A DNA stretch of 64,000 nt, taken from Konateibacter massiliensis (GTDB taxonomy: Bacteria > Bacillota > Clostridia > Lachnospirales > Lachnospiraceae). Shown here one piece after another: positions 52,196 through 59,888 of the stretch. The position numbers and the translations under genes are program-made. Within the stretch, counting starts at the first letter, position 1; the number at the start of each line of letters is the position of its first letter. The DNA lies in assembly GCF_900184995.1 (NCBI RefSeq), contig NZ_LT860099.1, forward strand, positions 2,702,356-2,766,355, written 5' to 3'. The notes under the pieces were generated by a model. It was not told the origin of the DNA. It saw only the letters and a list, made by a program, of their open reading frames with translations, and ran no database searches.

Positions 52196-53617
52196 ATGAA
52201 AAAACGAATTGTATCACTGCTGTTGGCGGCAACTATGATACTAGGGGCATTGACAGGCTGCTCCGGTGGGGAGAGTGTCACGCAGACTACAGGCGCACAG
52301 GAGACAAAGACGCAGCAGGCAGCACAAAACGATACACAGGTGACGGCAGAGAGCAACGAGACAGCAACGACGACAGCCAAGGTGGAGGGGGAGACGATTA
52401 CCTTCTGGCATTCAATGGGCGGTGTAAACGGCGAGGCAATCCAGTATCTCGTTGATAAATTCAACAACGAAAATACGGAGGGGATTACCGTAAATGCAGA
52501 GTATCAGGGCAGCTATGACGAGGCAATCAATAAATTAAAAAGTGCCCAAATTGGAAATATGGGGGCAGATTTGGTACAAATTTATGATATCGGAACCCGC
52601 TTTATGATTGACTCTGGATGGGTCGTTCCGATGCAGGATTTAATTGATGCGGACGGCTATGATGTGACACAGATAGAACCAAACATTGCAGCTTACTATA
52701 CGGTGGAGGATAAGCTGTATTCCATGCCGTTTAACTCATCTACACCGATACTTTATTATAACAAGGATATATTTGACAAGGCAGGCATCACAGAAATTCC
52801 GGCAAGCTTTTCAGAAATTGGAGCGATTTCGGATAAGCTGGTTGCAGAAGGTGGCGCAAGTGAAGCGATTGCAATCGGAATATACGGGTGGTTTTTCGAA
52901 CAGTTTGTGTGCAAGCAGCAGCTTAATTATGTAAACAACGGAAATGGTAGGAGTGAGGGAGCAACTGCTGTGGAATTTGACTCAAATGGAGCGGCATATA
53001 ATATTTTAAAAGCTTGGAAAGAGTTGGCAGACAAGGGCTATGCACCGAATATGGGACGAGGTGATGAGGATGCCATCACAGATTTCAGTGCGGGAAAGGC
53101 AGCGATGACACTTGGATCAACCGCTTCATTAAAGCAGATTTTGACGGATGTAAACGGAGCTTTTGAGGTCCAAACGGCATATTTTCCAAAAGTAAATGAT
53201 ACAGATGAGGGCGGAGTTTCAATAGGAGGCGGCTCACTGTGGGCGCTTGAAAATCAGGATGAGGTAAAAAAGGCGGCGACATGGAAATTTATTAAATTTC
53301 TCGTTTCACCGGAATCACAAGCTTATTGGAATGCACAGACCGGATATTTCCCGATTACAACAAAGGCACAAGAGGAGCAGGTTTTCAAGGATAATATTGC
53401 AAAATATCCGCAGTTTATGACAGCAATTGACCAGCTTCATGACTCTTCACCGAGCTCCGCAGGAGCGCTTTTGAGCGTGTTTCCGGAGGCACGACAGATT
53501 GTGGAGACTGAGATTGAGAATATGCTGAATGGTCAGCAAAGTGAAGAAGAGGCAGTTTCTAAAATGGCAGAGAACATCAACAGTGCAATTGAGGAATATA
53601 ATCTTTTGAATAACTAG
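52196..53617 (+). CDS. ugpB: Glycerol-3-phosphate binding lipoprotein, UgpB type
   Basis: Binding protein of 473 residues with lipobox ALTGC (Cys20) and a Thr/Gln/Glu-rich linker. Mature sequence follows E. coli UgpB: ITFWHSMGGVNGEAIQYLVDKF, YQGSYDEAINKLKSAQI, VQIYDIGTRFMIDSGWVVP and PFNSSTPILYYNKDIFDKAG. The last two blocks are characteristic of glycerophosphodiester/G3P binders. It is unusual in being the last transporter gene of the operon. A family S repeat lies between it and ugpQ. Confidence 0.88.
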   Translation: MKKRIVSLLLAATMILGALTGCSGGESVTQTTGAQETKTQQAAQNDTQVTAESNETATTTAKVEGETITFWHSMGGVNGEAIQYLVDKFNNENTEGITVNAEYQGSYDEAINKLKSAQIGNMGADLVQIYDIGTRFMIDSGWVVPMQDLIDADGYDVTQIEPNIAAYYTVEDKLYSMPFNSSTPILYYNKDIFDKAGITEIPASFSEIGAISDKLVAEGGASEAIAIGIYGWFFEQFVCKQQLNYVNNGNGRSEGATAVEFDSNGAAYNILKAWKELADKGYAPNMGRGDEDAITDFSAGKAAMTLGSTASLKQILTDVNGAFEVQTAYFPKVNDTDEGGVSIGGGSLWALENQDEVKKAATWKFIKFLVSPESQAYWNAQTGYFPITTKAQEEQVFKDNIAKYPQFMTAIDQLHDSSPSSAGALLSVFPEARQIVETEIENMLNGQQSEEEAVSKMAENINSAIEEYNLLNN

Positions 53618-53651
53618 GAAAAGGTGTATAATGAGTGGGAGGATACATAAA

Positions 53652-53730
53652 AAGTGTGAGCGTTGCTCACACTTTGTGCCTGAGCGGGTTGCAAAGCAAC
53701 AACTTTCACTTCGCGAGGTGCAAATAAATA
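53652..53730. repeat. Family S repeat, full copy S3
   Basis: Arms AAGTGTGAGC and GCTCACACTT with loop GTT, then the module TGTGCCTGAGCGGGTTGC...GCAACAACTTTCACTTCGCGAGGTG. It lies 35 bases after the ugpB stop. A degenerate hairpin A half (TATCATAAGAAATTTC) follows at about 53766. Confidence 0.8.
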
Positions 53731-53806
53731 GTTTTTAATTATCTATTAAAGTATATTCTTTATTCTATCATAAGAAATTTCAATCATAACGATAGGAGGA
53801 AACAAT

Positions 53807-54538
53807 TTGAAAACACAAGTATGGGCACACAGAGGGGCGAGTGGATATGCTCCTGAAAATACACTTCCTGCGTTCTCCCTTGCAGTAAGCCAGAAAGCGG
53901 ACGGAGTGGAACTTGACATTCAATTGACGAAGGACGGAGAGATCGTCGTAATCCACGATGAGACAGTTGACCGAACGACAGACGGAAGCGGCTATGTAAA
54001 GGATTTTACATTGGAAGAGTTAAAGCGCTTTACCTGCGACAATAAATTCAGCGAAGAAAAGGATATTAAGATTGCGACGTTGGATGAGGTGTTTGAGCTT
54101 TTGGCGCCAACGAAGCTGGTTGTGAACGTGGAACTGAAAACGGGAATTTTTCGCTATGAAGGGATAGAAGAGAAGGCGCTTGCAGCCGCAAAAAGATGGA
54201 AAATGGAAGAGAGAGTCATCTATTCCTCCTTCTGCCATGAAAGCGTGCTGCGGGTAAAAGAGCTTGACAGCAGTGCGAGGATAGGGCTTTTGTATAGTGA
54301 CGGCTTTGTTGACGTGCCAAGGTATGCGATAGGGCTTGGCATTAAGACCTTGCATCCGCCGATTTGGAGATTAAAGGATAAAAACTTTATAAAGATATGC
54401 AAGCAGCTTCAGATTGTGCTTCATGTGTGGCATGCAGACACGGAGAAACATATGCGGTATCTGGCAGAAAATAAAATAGAAGCAATCATAACCAATTATC
54501 CCGATAAGGCAAGAAAAATCGTAGACGATGAATTGTAA
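53807..54538 (+). CDS. ugpQ: Glycerophosphodiester phosphodiesterase
   Basis: Hydrolyses glycerophosphodiesters to glycerol-3-phosphate and an alcohol in the cytoplasm. GDPD TIM barrel of 243 residues: WAHRGASGYAPENTLPAF (catalytic HR...E), GVELDIQLTKDGEIVVIHDETVDRTTDGSGYV (ELD metal ligands and second His), VNVELK, and HVWHADTEKHMRYL near the end. No signal peptide, so it acts after import by Ugp. It starts with TTG at 53807 after AGGAGG. Phosphate-starvation control through read-through from ugp is likely. Confidence 0.9.
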   Translation: MKTQVWAHRGASGYAPENTLPAFSLAVSQKADGVELDIQLTKDGEIVVIHDETVDRTTDGSGYVKDFTLEELKRFTCDNKFSEEKDIKIATLDEVFELLAPTKLVVNVELKTGIFRYEGIEEKALAAAKRWKMEERVIYSSFCHESVLRVKELDSSARIGLLYSDGFVDVPRYAIGLGIKTLHPPIWRLKDKNFIKICKQLQIVLHVWHADTEKHMRYLAENKIEAIITNYPDKARKIVDDEL

Positions 54539-54551
54539 AATAAGCAAAGAG

Positions 54552-54580
54552 AGAATGTGTGATAAACACATTCTTTTTTT
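54552..54580 (+). terminator. Terminator after ugpQ
   Basis: AGAATGTGT pairs with ACACATTCT (loop GATAA) and is followed by T7. Family E copy E5 starts at the last T. Confidence 0.85.
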
Positions 54581-54679
54581 ATATGCTAGGAAATTGCAAC
54601 GCAATTTCCTAGCATATAAAAATCCTCCGGAGGATGCACACGAATGCAAGAGGAAGATGTCACTACGTGACTGCATTCG
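54580..54679. repeat. Family E repeat, copy E5 (hairpins A and B)
   Basis: Hairpin A (54580-54618) has arms TATATGCTAGG and CCTAGCATATA; the GC/GC pair replaces CA/TG of copies E3 and E4, a paired change. An extra small palindrome ATCCTCCGGAGGAT lies at 54622-54635. Hairpin B (54641-54679) is identical in its stems to E4. A trace of the hairpin C start (CACAAAAAAAGCAGACAA) follows. Confidence 0.8.
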
Positions 54680-54742
54680 GCACAAAAAAAGCAGACAACT
54701 ACTTTTTTTATTTTCGCGACTTTACAATTTAAAACGACATGA

Positions 54743-54973
54743 TTTTACATAGATTTAACATTAATTTAACCGGACGTTGATAGAAGCATAAAGAAAATTG
54801 GAATAAAATAAAATCATCAATACAATGTAATAAATGTAACAGAATAGGCAGCTTTACATATTATAAACAGATTGAAAAAGACAAAAGTGTACATACTAAA
54901 TTTTACAAAAGAAAAATGCATTTACACATTTTTAACACAAGCCTGCTTTTGGATTTTACAAACCTTTTATAAG
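54743..54973 (+). promoter_or_regulatory. PhoP boxes and promoter of the pst operon
   Basis: A distal PhoP box has three 11-base-spaced repeats: TTTTAC (54743), TTTAAC (54754) and TTTAAC (54765). A proximal pair, ATTTAC (54920) and TTTAAC (54931), plus a TTTACA at 54955, lies before a TATAAG -10 (54968-54973). The pst ribosome site follows at 55020. The region is rich in TTTACA. It contains no ORF. Confidence 0.7.
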
Positions 54974-55034
54974 ATAGAAATGTAAACAGGAAATGTAAAA
55001 ACAAAATGAATGTAAGTAAAAGGAGAATTATATT

Positions 55035-56018
55035 ATGAAGAAAACAACGAAAAAGTTATTTGGATTAGCTTTGACAGCAGTACTTTCCATGACATTGTTG
55101 GCGGGATGCGGATCAGGCAGTGCGCAAGAAAGCACAGGAACAACAACAGAGACAACAACAGAGACGACAACAGATACACCGGCAGCTTCGGATACAGAGG
55201 AAACAACAGACGCAGCGGCAAGTGATTTTGATACCTCAAATGAGATTACGGTAGTATCCAGAGAGGACGGTTCAGGAACAAGAGGAGCATTTATTGAACT
55301 GTTCGGCGTTGAAGAAAAGGATGCAAACGGCGAGAAGGTAGATAATACGACAGAGGAAGCTACCATCACAAACAGCACCTCCGTAGTTATGACAACAGTA
55401 GCTGGCGATGATTACGCAATCGGCTACATATCTCTTGGCTCTTTAAATGATACAGTTAAGGCTTTGAAGATTGACGGAGCAGAAGCAACAGTGGATAACA
55501 TCAAGAGTGGTACTTACAAGATTGCAAGACCGTTTAACATTGCAACAAAGGGTGATTTAAGCGCAGTGGCACAGGACTTCGTAGATTACATTTTAAGCTC
55601 TGACGGCCAGGCAGTTATTGAAGAGAACGGATATATCTCATCCTCTGAAAACGGAGCTTATGCAGGCAGCAAGCCGGAAGGAAAAGTTGTAATAGCAGGT
55701 TCTTCCAGTGTATCACCGGTAATGGAAAAGTTAAAAGAGGCATATCTTGCAGTCAATACAAATGCAACGATTGAAATTCAGACAAGTGACTCTACAACCG
55801 GTATGGAATCAACAATAAGCGGAATTTGTGATATCGGTATGGCATCCAGAGAATTAAAGGACAGCGAAATTGAGGGCGGTTTAGCGAACACCGTAATTGC
55901 AATGGATGGAATTGCAGTAATTGTAAATAAAAATAACAGCTTTGATGAGTTGACAAGCGAGCAGGTAAAATCTATCTACACAGGTGAGACAATCGCTTGG
56001 GATGAAGTAACACAATAA
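55035..56018 (+). CDS. pstS: Phosphate-binding lipoprotein PstS, circularly permuted order
   Basis: High-affinity phosphate-binding protein with lipobox LLAGC (Cys23) and a Thr/Glu-rich linker. All PstS blocks are present but in swapped order. The usually later half comes first: ITVVSREDGSGTRGAFIELF (about residue 69), YAIGYISLGSL, NIKSGTYKIARPF. The usually first half follows from about residue 216: VVIAGSSSVSPVMEKLKEAY, SDSTTGMESTISGICDIGMASREL and AMDGIAVIVNKNNSFDELTSEQV. It ends at WDEV, where ordinary PstS would continue into the VVSREDGSGT block. 327 residues. It is followed by a pst permease operon. Confidence 0.88.
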   Translation: MKKTTKKLFGLALTAVLSMTLLAGCGSGSAQESTGTTTETTTETTTDTPAASDTEETTDAAASDFDTSNEITVVSREDGSGTRGAFIELFGVEEKDANGEKVDNTTEEATITNSTSVVMTTVAGDDYAIGYISLGSLNDTVKALKIDGAEATVDNIKSGTYKIARPFNIATKGDLSAVAQDFVDYILSSDGQAVIEENGYISSSENGAYAGSKPEGKVVIAGSSSVSPVMEKLKEAYLAVNTNATIEIQTSDSTTGMESTISGICDIGMASRELKDSEIEGGLANTVIAMDGIAVIVNKNNSFDELTSEQVKSIYTGETIAWDEVTQ

Positions 56019-56020
56019 TC

Positions 56021-56080
56021 AGACATAGAAAGGGGAAGTCGCAAAGCAGGAATTCTGTTTTGCGGCACTCCTGTTTGTCT
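56021..56080 (+). terminator. Attenuating hairpin between pstS and pstC
   Basis: GTCGCAAAGCAG pairs with CTGTTTTGCGGC (two G-U pairs, loop GAATT) at 56038-56066, with an outer AGACA/TGTCT stem. It should favour pstS over permease expression. Confidence 0.65.
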
Positions 56081-56093
56081 TATGGAGGAAACT

Positions 56094-56939
56094 ATGAATA
56101 GAATGATGGAAAAAGTAATGGAAATCGTATTTTTGATTGCTGCCTGTACATCCGTACTTGCGGTAGGCTTAATATGTGTTTTCCTATTTGCAAACGGAGT
56201 TCCCGCAATGCAGGAGATTGGATTTTTAAATTTTCTGTTGGGACAAAAATGGAAACCAAGTAATGATATTTTCGGAATACTGCCGATGATACTGGGGAGT
56301 ATTTATGTGACAGCAGGAGCAATTGTAATAGGGGTTCCGGTTGGGCTGCTTACGGCAGTCTTCATGGCAAAATATTGCCCGAAAAAGATTTATCCATTTT
56401 TAAAGTCGTCTGTGGAGCTTATGGCAGGTATTCCGTCTGTTGTATATGGCTTTTTCGGATTAGTTATTATAGTTCCTCTCATAAGAGAGCTATCGGGTAA
56501 GAACGGAAGCAGTATATTGGCGGCATCAATCCTGCTTGGCATTATGATACTGCCTACCATAGTGGGAGTATCAGAGGCAGCAATCAGAGCGGTGCCAAGT
56601 CATTATTATGAAGGTTCACTTGCTTTGGGTGCCACGCATGAGAGAAGTATTTTCTTTGTAGTGCTGCCGGCAGCAAAGTCCGGTATAGTAGCGGCTGTTG
56701 TACTGGGAGTCGGAAGAGCGATCGGTGAGACAATGGCGGTTATTATGGTAGCCGGCAATCAGGCACGAATGCCGGTCAGTATTATAAAGGGAGTGCGAAC
56801 CCTGACTGCCAACATTGTAATTGAAATGGGATATGCGGCGGACTTACATAGGGAAGCATTGATTGCTACAGCGGTAGTCCTATTCGTCTTTATTCTTATT
56901 ATTAATTTGTCAGTATCATTATTGAATAGGAGGAACTAG
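56094..56939 (+). CDS. pstC: Phosphate ABC permease PstC
   Basis: First membrane subunit of the phosphate importer, about 281 residues with six helices. NFLLGQKWKPSNDIFGILPMILGSI is the PstC hallmark, then SSVELMAGIPSVVYGFFGLVII and GRAIGETMAVIMVAGN. ATG 56094 follows GGAGGA; ATG 56082 overlaps that site. Confidence 0.92.
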   Translation: MNRMMEKVMEIVFLIAACTSVLAVGLICVFLFANGVPAMQEIGFLNFLLGQKWKPSNDIFGILPMILGSIYVTAGAIVIGVPVGLLTAVFMAKYCPKKIYPFLKSSVELMAGIPSVVYGFFGLVIIVPLIRELSGKNGSSILAASILLGIMILPTIVGVSEAAIRAVPSHYYEGSLALGATHERSIFFVVLPAAKSGIVAAVVLGVGRAIGETMAVIMVAGNQARMPVSIIKGVRTLTANIVIEMGYAADLHREALIATAVVLFVFILIINLSVSLLNRRN

Positions 56940-56941
56940 GA

Positions 56942-57808
56942 ATGGAAGTGATAAATAAACAAACCCTGAAAAGCAAACTAAAATCTTATTTAAGCAATCC
57001 ATTTTCCGCATTTTTGTTTCTGCTTGTTATGCTTGCGACCTTACTCGGATTTATTACGCTGGGCTTTTTGATTGGCTATATTTTGGTGAGAGGCGTACCG
57101 AATATCAACCTGAGTCTGTTTGAACTGACTTATACTTCTGAAAATGCTTCGGTTGTTCCGGCTCTTATCAATACATTGATTATGACGGTGTTGGCGTTGC
57201 TTGTTGCGGTCCCGCTTGGTATCTTTTCTGCAATTTATCTTGTTGAGTATGCAAAGCGCGGAAATAAGCTTGTAAATATCATTCGTGTTACAGCGGAAAC
57301 ATTATCAGGTATTCCTTCTATTGTATATGGTTTATTCGGATTTCTATTCTTTGTTACAGCTCTTGGCTGGGGCTACTCCATTTTAGCGGGCGCTTTTACC
57401 ATCGCAATTATGATATTGCCCCTTATTATGCGAACGACAGAGGAAGCATTAAAGTCGGTGTCAGACACATACCGGGAAGGCAGCTTCGGACTTGGAGCAG
57501 GAAAGCTAAGAACGGTATTTCGAATTGTTCTTCCGGCGGCAGTGCCGGGAATATTGGCAGGTATCATACTTGCAACAGGAAGAATTGTAGGTGAGACGGC
57601 AGCGCTTATTTACACGGCGGGAACCGTGGCGCAGGTGCCGGATGGTCTCTTTTCCTCAGGAAGAACCTTGTCGGTACAGATGTATAACCTGGCAAGTGAA
57701 GGCTTGTATATGGAACAGTCCTATGCGACGGCGGTAGTTTTGCTCGTCATCGTGGTGGGAATTAACAGTTTATCAAGTATGATTGCAAAAAGAATAGCTA
57801 AGGAGTAA
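56942..57808 (+). CDS. pstA: Phosphate ABC permease PstA
   Basis: Second membrane subunit, 288 residues. [46 protein letters not shown] and [27 protein letters not shown] are typical PstA blocks. It starts two bases after pstC and ends four bases before pstB. Confidence 0.93.
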   Translation: MEVINKQTLKSKLKSYLSNPFSAFLFLLVMLATLLGFITLGFLIGYILVRGVPNINLSLFELTYTSENASVVPALINTLIMTVLALLVAVPLGIFSAIYLVEYAKRGNKLVNIIRVTAETLSGIPSIVYGLFGFLFFVTALGWGYSILAGAFTIAIMILPLIMRTTEEALKSVSDTYREGSFGLGAGKLRTVFRIVLPAAVPGILAGIILATGRIVGETAALIYTAGTVAQVPDGLFSSGRTLSVQMYNLASEGLYMEQSYATAVVLLVIVVGINSLSSMIAKRIAKE

Positions 57809-57812
57809 ACGT

Positions 57813-58562
57813 ATGGATAAAATAGTGATTGAAAATTTAGATTTGTTTTACAATGATTTTAAGGCATTGAAAAATGTCAATTTGAAAATACCGGAAAAGG
57901 AAATTGTAGCATTTATCGGGCCGAGCGGCTGTGGTAAATCTACTCTGCTAAAGTCCCTGAATCGTATGAATGACTTGGTTGAGGGCTGTAAAATCACAGG
58001 GTCAATTACACTTGACAATGTAAATATTTATTCTGATATGGAAATCAATGCACTTCGAAAGAGAGTCGGAATGGTATTTCAAAAGCCGAATCCGTTTCCG
58101 ATGAGCATTTATGATAACATCGCCTACGGACCGAGAACCCACGGAGTGAGGTCAAAGGCAAAATTGGATGACATTATCGAGAAATCCCTGCGCGATGCGG
58201 CGATTTGGGATGAGGTAAAGGACAGAATGAAAAAAAGTGCGCTTGGGTTATCAGGCGGTCAGCAGCAAAGACTTTGTATTGCAAGAGCATTGGCAGTACA
58301 GCCGGAGGTGCTTTTGATGGATGAGCCGACTTCCGCTCTTGATCCGATTTCTACTTCAAAGATAGAAGACCTTGCCGTGGAGCTGAAAAAAGACTATACT
58401 ATTGTTATGGTTACACATAATATGCAGCAGGCGGCGAGAATTTCCGATAAAACTGCGTTCTTCCTGCTGGGAGAAGTGATTGAGTACAATGAAACCGAGA
58501 AGCTGTTCTCCATGCCAAAGGATAAAAGAACAGAAGACTATATTACAGGGAGGTTTGGCTGA
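57813..58562 (+). CDS. pstB: Phosphate ABC ATPase PstB
   Basis: ATPase of the phosphate importer, 249 residues. Walker [21 protein letters not shown], then [24 protein letters not shown] (PstB-specific), signature [17 protein letters not shown], and [21 protein letters not shown]. The stop codon overlaps the phoU start. Confidence 0.95.
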   Translation: MDKIVIENLDLFYNDFKALKNVNLKIPEKEIVAFIGPSGCGKSTLLKSLNRMNDLVEGCKITGSITLDNVNIYSDMEINALRKRVGMVFQKPNPFPMSIYDNIAYGPRTHGVRSKAKLDDIIEKSLRDAAIWDEVKDRMKKSALGLSGGQQQRLCIARALAVQPEVLLMDEPTSALDPISTSKIEDLAVELKKDYTIVMVTHNMQQAARISDKTAFFLLGEVIEYNETEKLFSMPKDKRTEDYITGRFG

Positions 58563-59203
58563 TGCGAAACAAATTCGAAGAGCAGCTTGAAATGTTGAAT
58601 GTTGAGTTGATTGAGATGGGCTCCATGTGTGAGAGAACGATTTCAAATGCAATCAATGCACTGACAACACATGATATAAAAGCGGCAAAAGAGGTAATGA
58701 ACAAAGATTCAGAGATTGACAATAAAGAGAGAGAGATTGAAAGCCTCTGTTTAAAAATGCTGTTGCAGCAGCAGCCTGTTGCAAGAGATTTAAGGCAGAT
58801 ATCCTCTGCGCTCAAGATGATTACCGACATGGAAAGAATCGGAGATCAGGCGGCAGATATTGCAGAAATTGTAACTGTCATGGATACATCGGTAGAAAAT
58901 TTGTCTGATGTGGTAGGGATGGCGGAAGCCACGATGAAAATGGTTACAGAAAGCATTGATGCGTATGTAAGAAGAGATTTAGACCTTGCCAAAAAGGTAA
59001 TTGAATATGACGATGTGGTAGATGATTTCTTTTATAAAATCAAGAAAGATTTGATTGAATCAATCGCCAAAAATGCAAGTGACGGAGAATTTGCACTTGA
59101 CCTTTTGATGATTGCAAAATATTTTGAGAGAATTGGAGATCACGCTACCAACATAGCGGAGTGGGTGGAATTCTCCATTACAGGTAAACATAAAGGGAGC
59201 TGA
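58562..59203 (+). CDS. phoU: Phosphate signalling protein PhoU
   Basis: Cytoplasmic two-repeat helical protein, 213 residues, that links the importer to the PhoR kinase. Metal-binding repeats are visible as RQISSALKMITDMERIGDQAADIAEI and LLMIAKYFERIGDHATNIAEWV. Its place between pstB and phoP matches the usual order. Confidence 0.93.
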   Translation: MRNKFEEQLEMLNVELIEMGSMCERTISNAINALTTHDIKAAKEVMNKDSEIDNKEREIESLCLKMLLQQQPVARDLRQISSALKMITDMERIGDQAADIAEIVTVMDTSVENLSDVVGMAEATMKMVTESIDAYVRRDLDLAKKVIEYDDVVDDFFYKIKKDLIESIAKNASDGEFALDLLMIAKYFERIGDHATNIAEWVEFSITGKHKGS

Positions 59204-59208
59204 TGAGC

Positions 59209-59877
59209 ATGATATATTGTGTTGAGGATGAGCGTAATATAAGAGAGTTAATTGTGTATACTTTGGAATCAACAGGGCTTTCGGCAAAAGGATTGGAAAC
59301 GGGGGCTGATTTATTTCAGGAGTTGGATAAAAAAATGCCGTCCCTAATTCTTTTGGACGTCATGCTTCCGGGGGACGACGGCATCCAAATACTGAAAAAG
59401 CTGAAAGGTGAGTCTGCAACGAGAAATATTCCTGTCATTATGGTGACGGCAAAGGGAGCCGAGTATGACAAGGTAATCGGACTTGACGAGGGCGCGGATG
59501 ATTATATCACAAAACCCTTCGGTATGATGGAGTTTGTTTCCAGAGTAAAGGCAGTTCTTAGGCGCACAAGAACCGAGGAGCCGCAAAAGGAACTGAATGT
59601 CGGTGACATTACAATTAATACGGAAAGACACAATGTCCTTGTAAAAGAAGAGAACGTGTCATTGACCTTAAAAGAATATGATTTATTAAAGTTTCTTATG
59701 GAGAATGTTGGGATTGTACTGAGCCGGGATCGGCTGTTAGAGCACATCTGGGGCTATGACTTTGACGGTGAAACAAGAACCGTTGACGTTCATATCCGAA
59801 CCCTTCGTCAAAAGCTTGGAGAAGCAGGCAATGTAATAGAGACGGTAAGGGGCGTAGGTTATCGAGTACAAGGATAA
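59209..59877 (+). CDS. phoP: Phosphate response regulator PhoP (OmpR family)
   Basis: Receiver domain (phosphoacceptor Asp in LILLDVMLPGDDG, about residue 50) joined to a winged helix (EYDLLKFLMENVGIVLSRDRLLEHIWGYDF, then RTVDVHIRTLRQKLGE). It probably binds the TTTAAC repeats before pstS and ugpC. ATG 59209 is nine bases from AAGGGAG; ATG 59203, which overlaps the phoU stop, is only three bases away. Confidence 0.9.
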   Translation: MIYCVEDERNIRELIVYTLESTGLSAKGLETGADLFQELDKKMPSLILLDVMLPGDDGIQILKKLKGESATRNIPVIMVTAKGAEYDKVIGLDEGADDYITKPFGMMEFVSRVKAVLRRTRTEEPQKELNVGDITINTERHNVLVKEENVSLTLKEYDLLKFLMENVGIVLSRDRLLEHIWGYDFDGETRTVDVHIRTLRQKLGEAGNVIETVRGVGYRVQG

Positions 59878-59888
59878 TGGAGGCATAA

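Noticed and set aside
3889-54679. Family E and S repeats as a CRISPR array
   Set aside because: Copies are many kilobases apart, have no regular spacers, and no cas gene is present.
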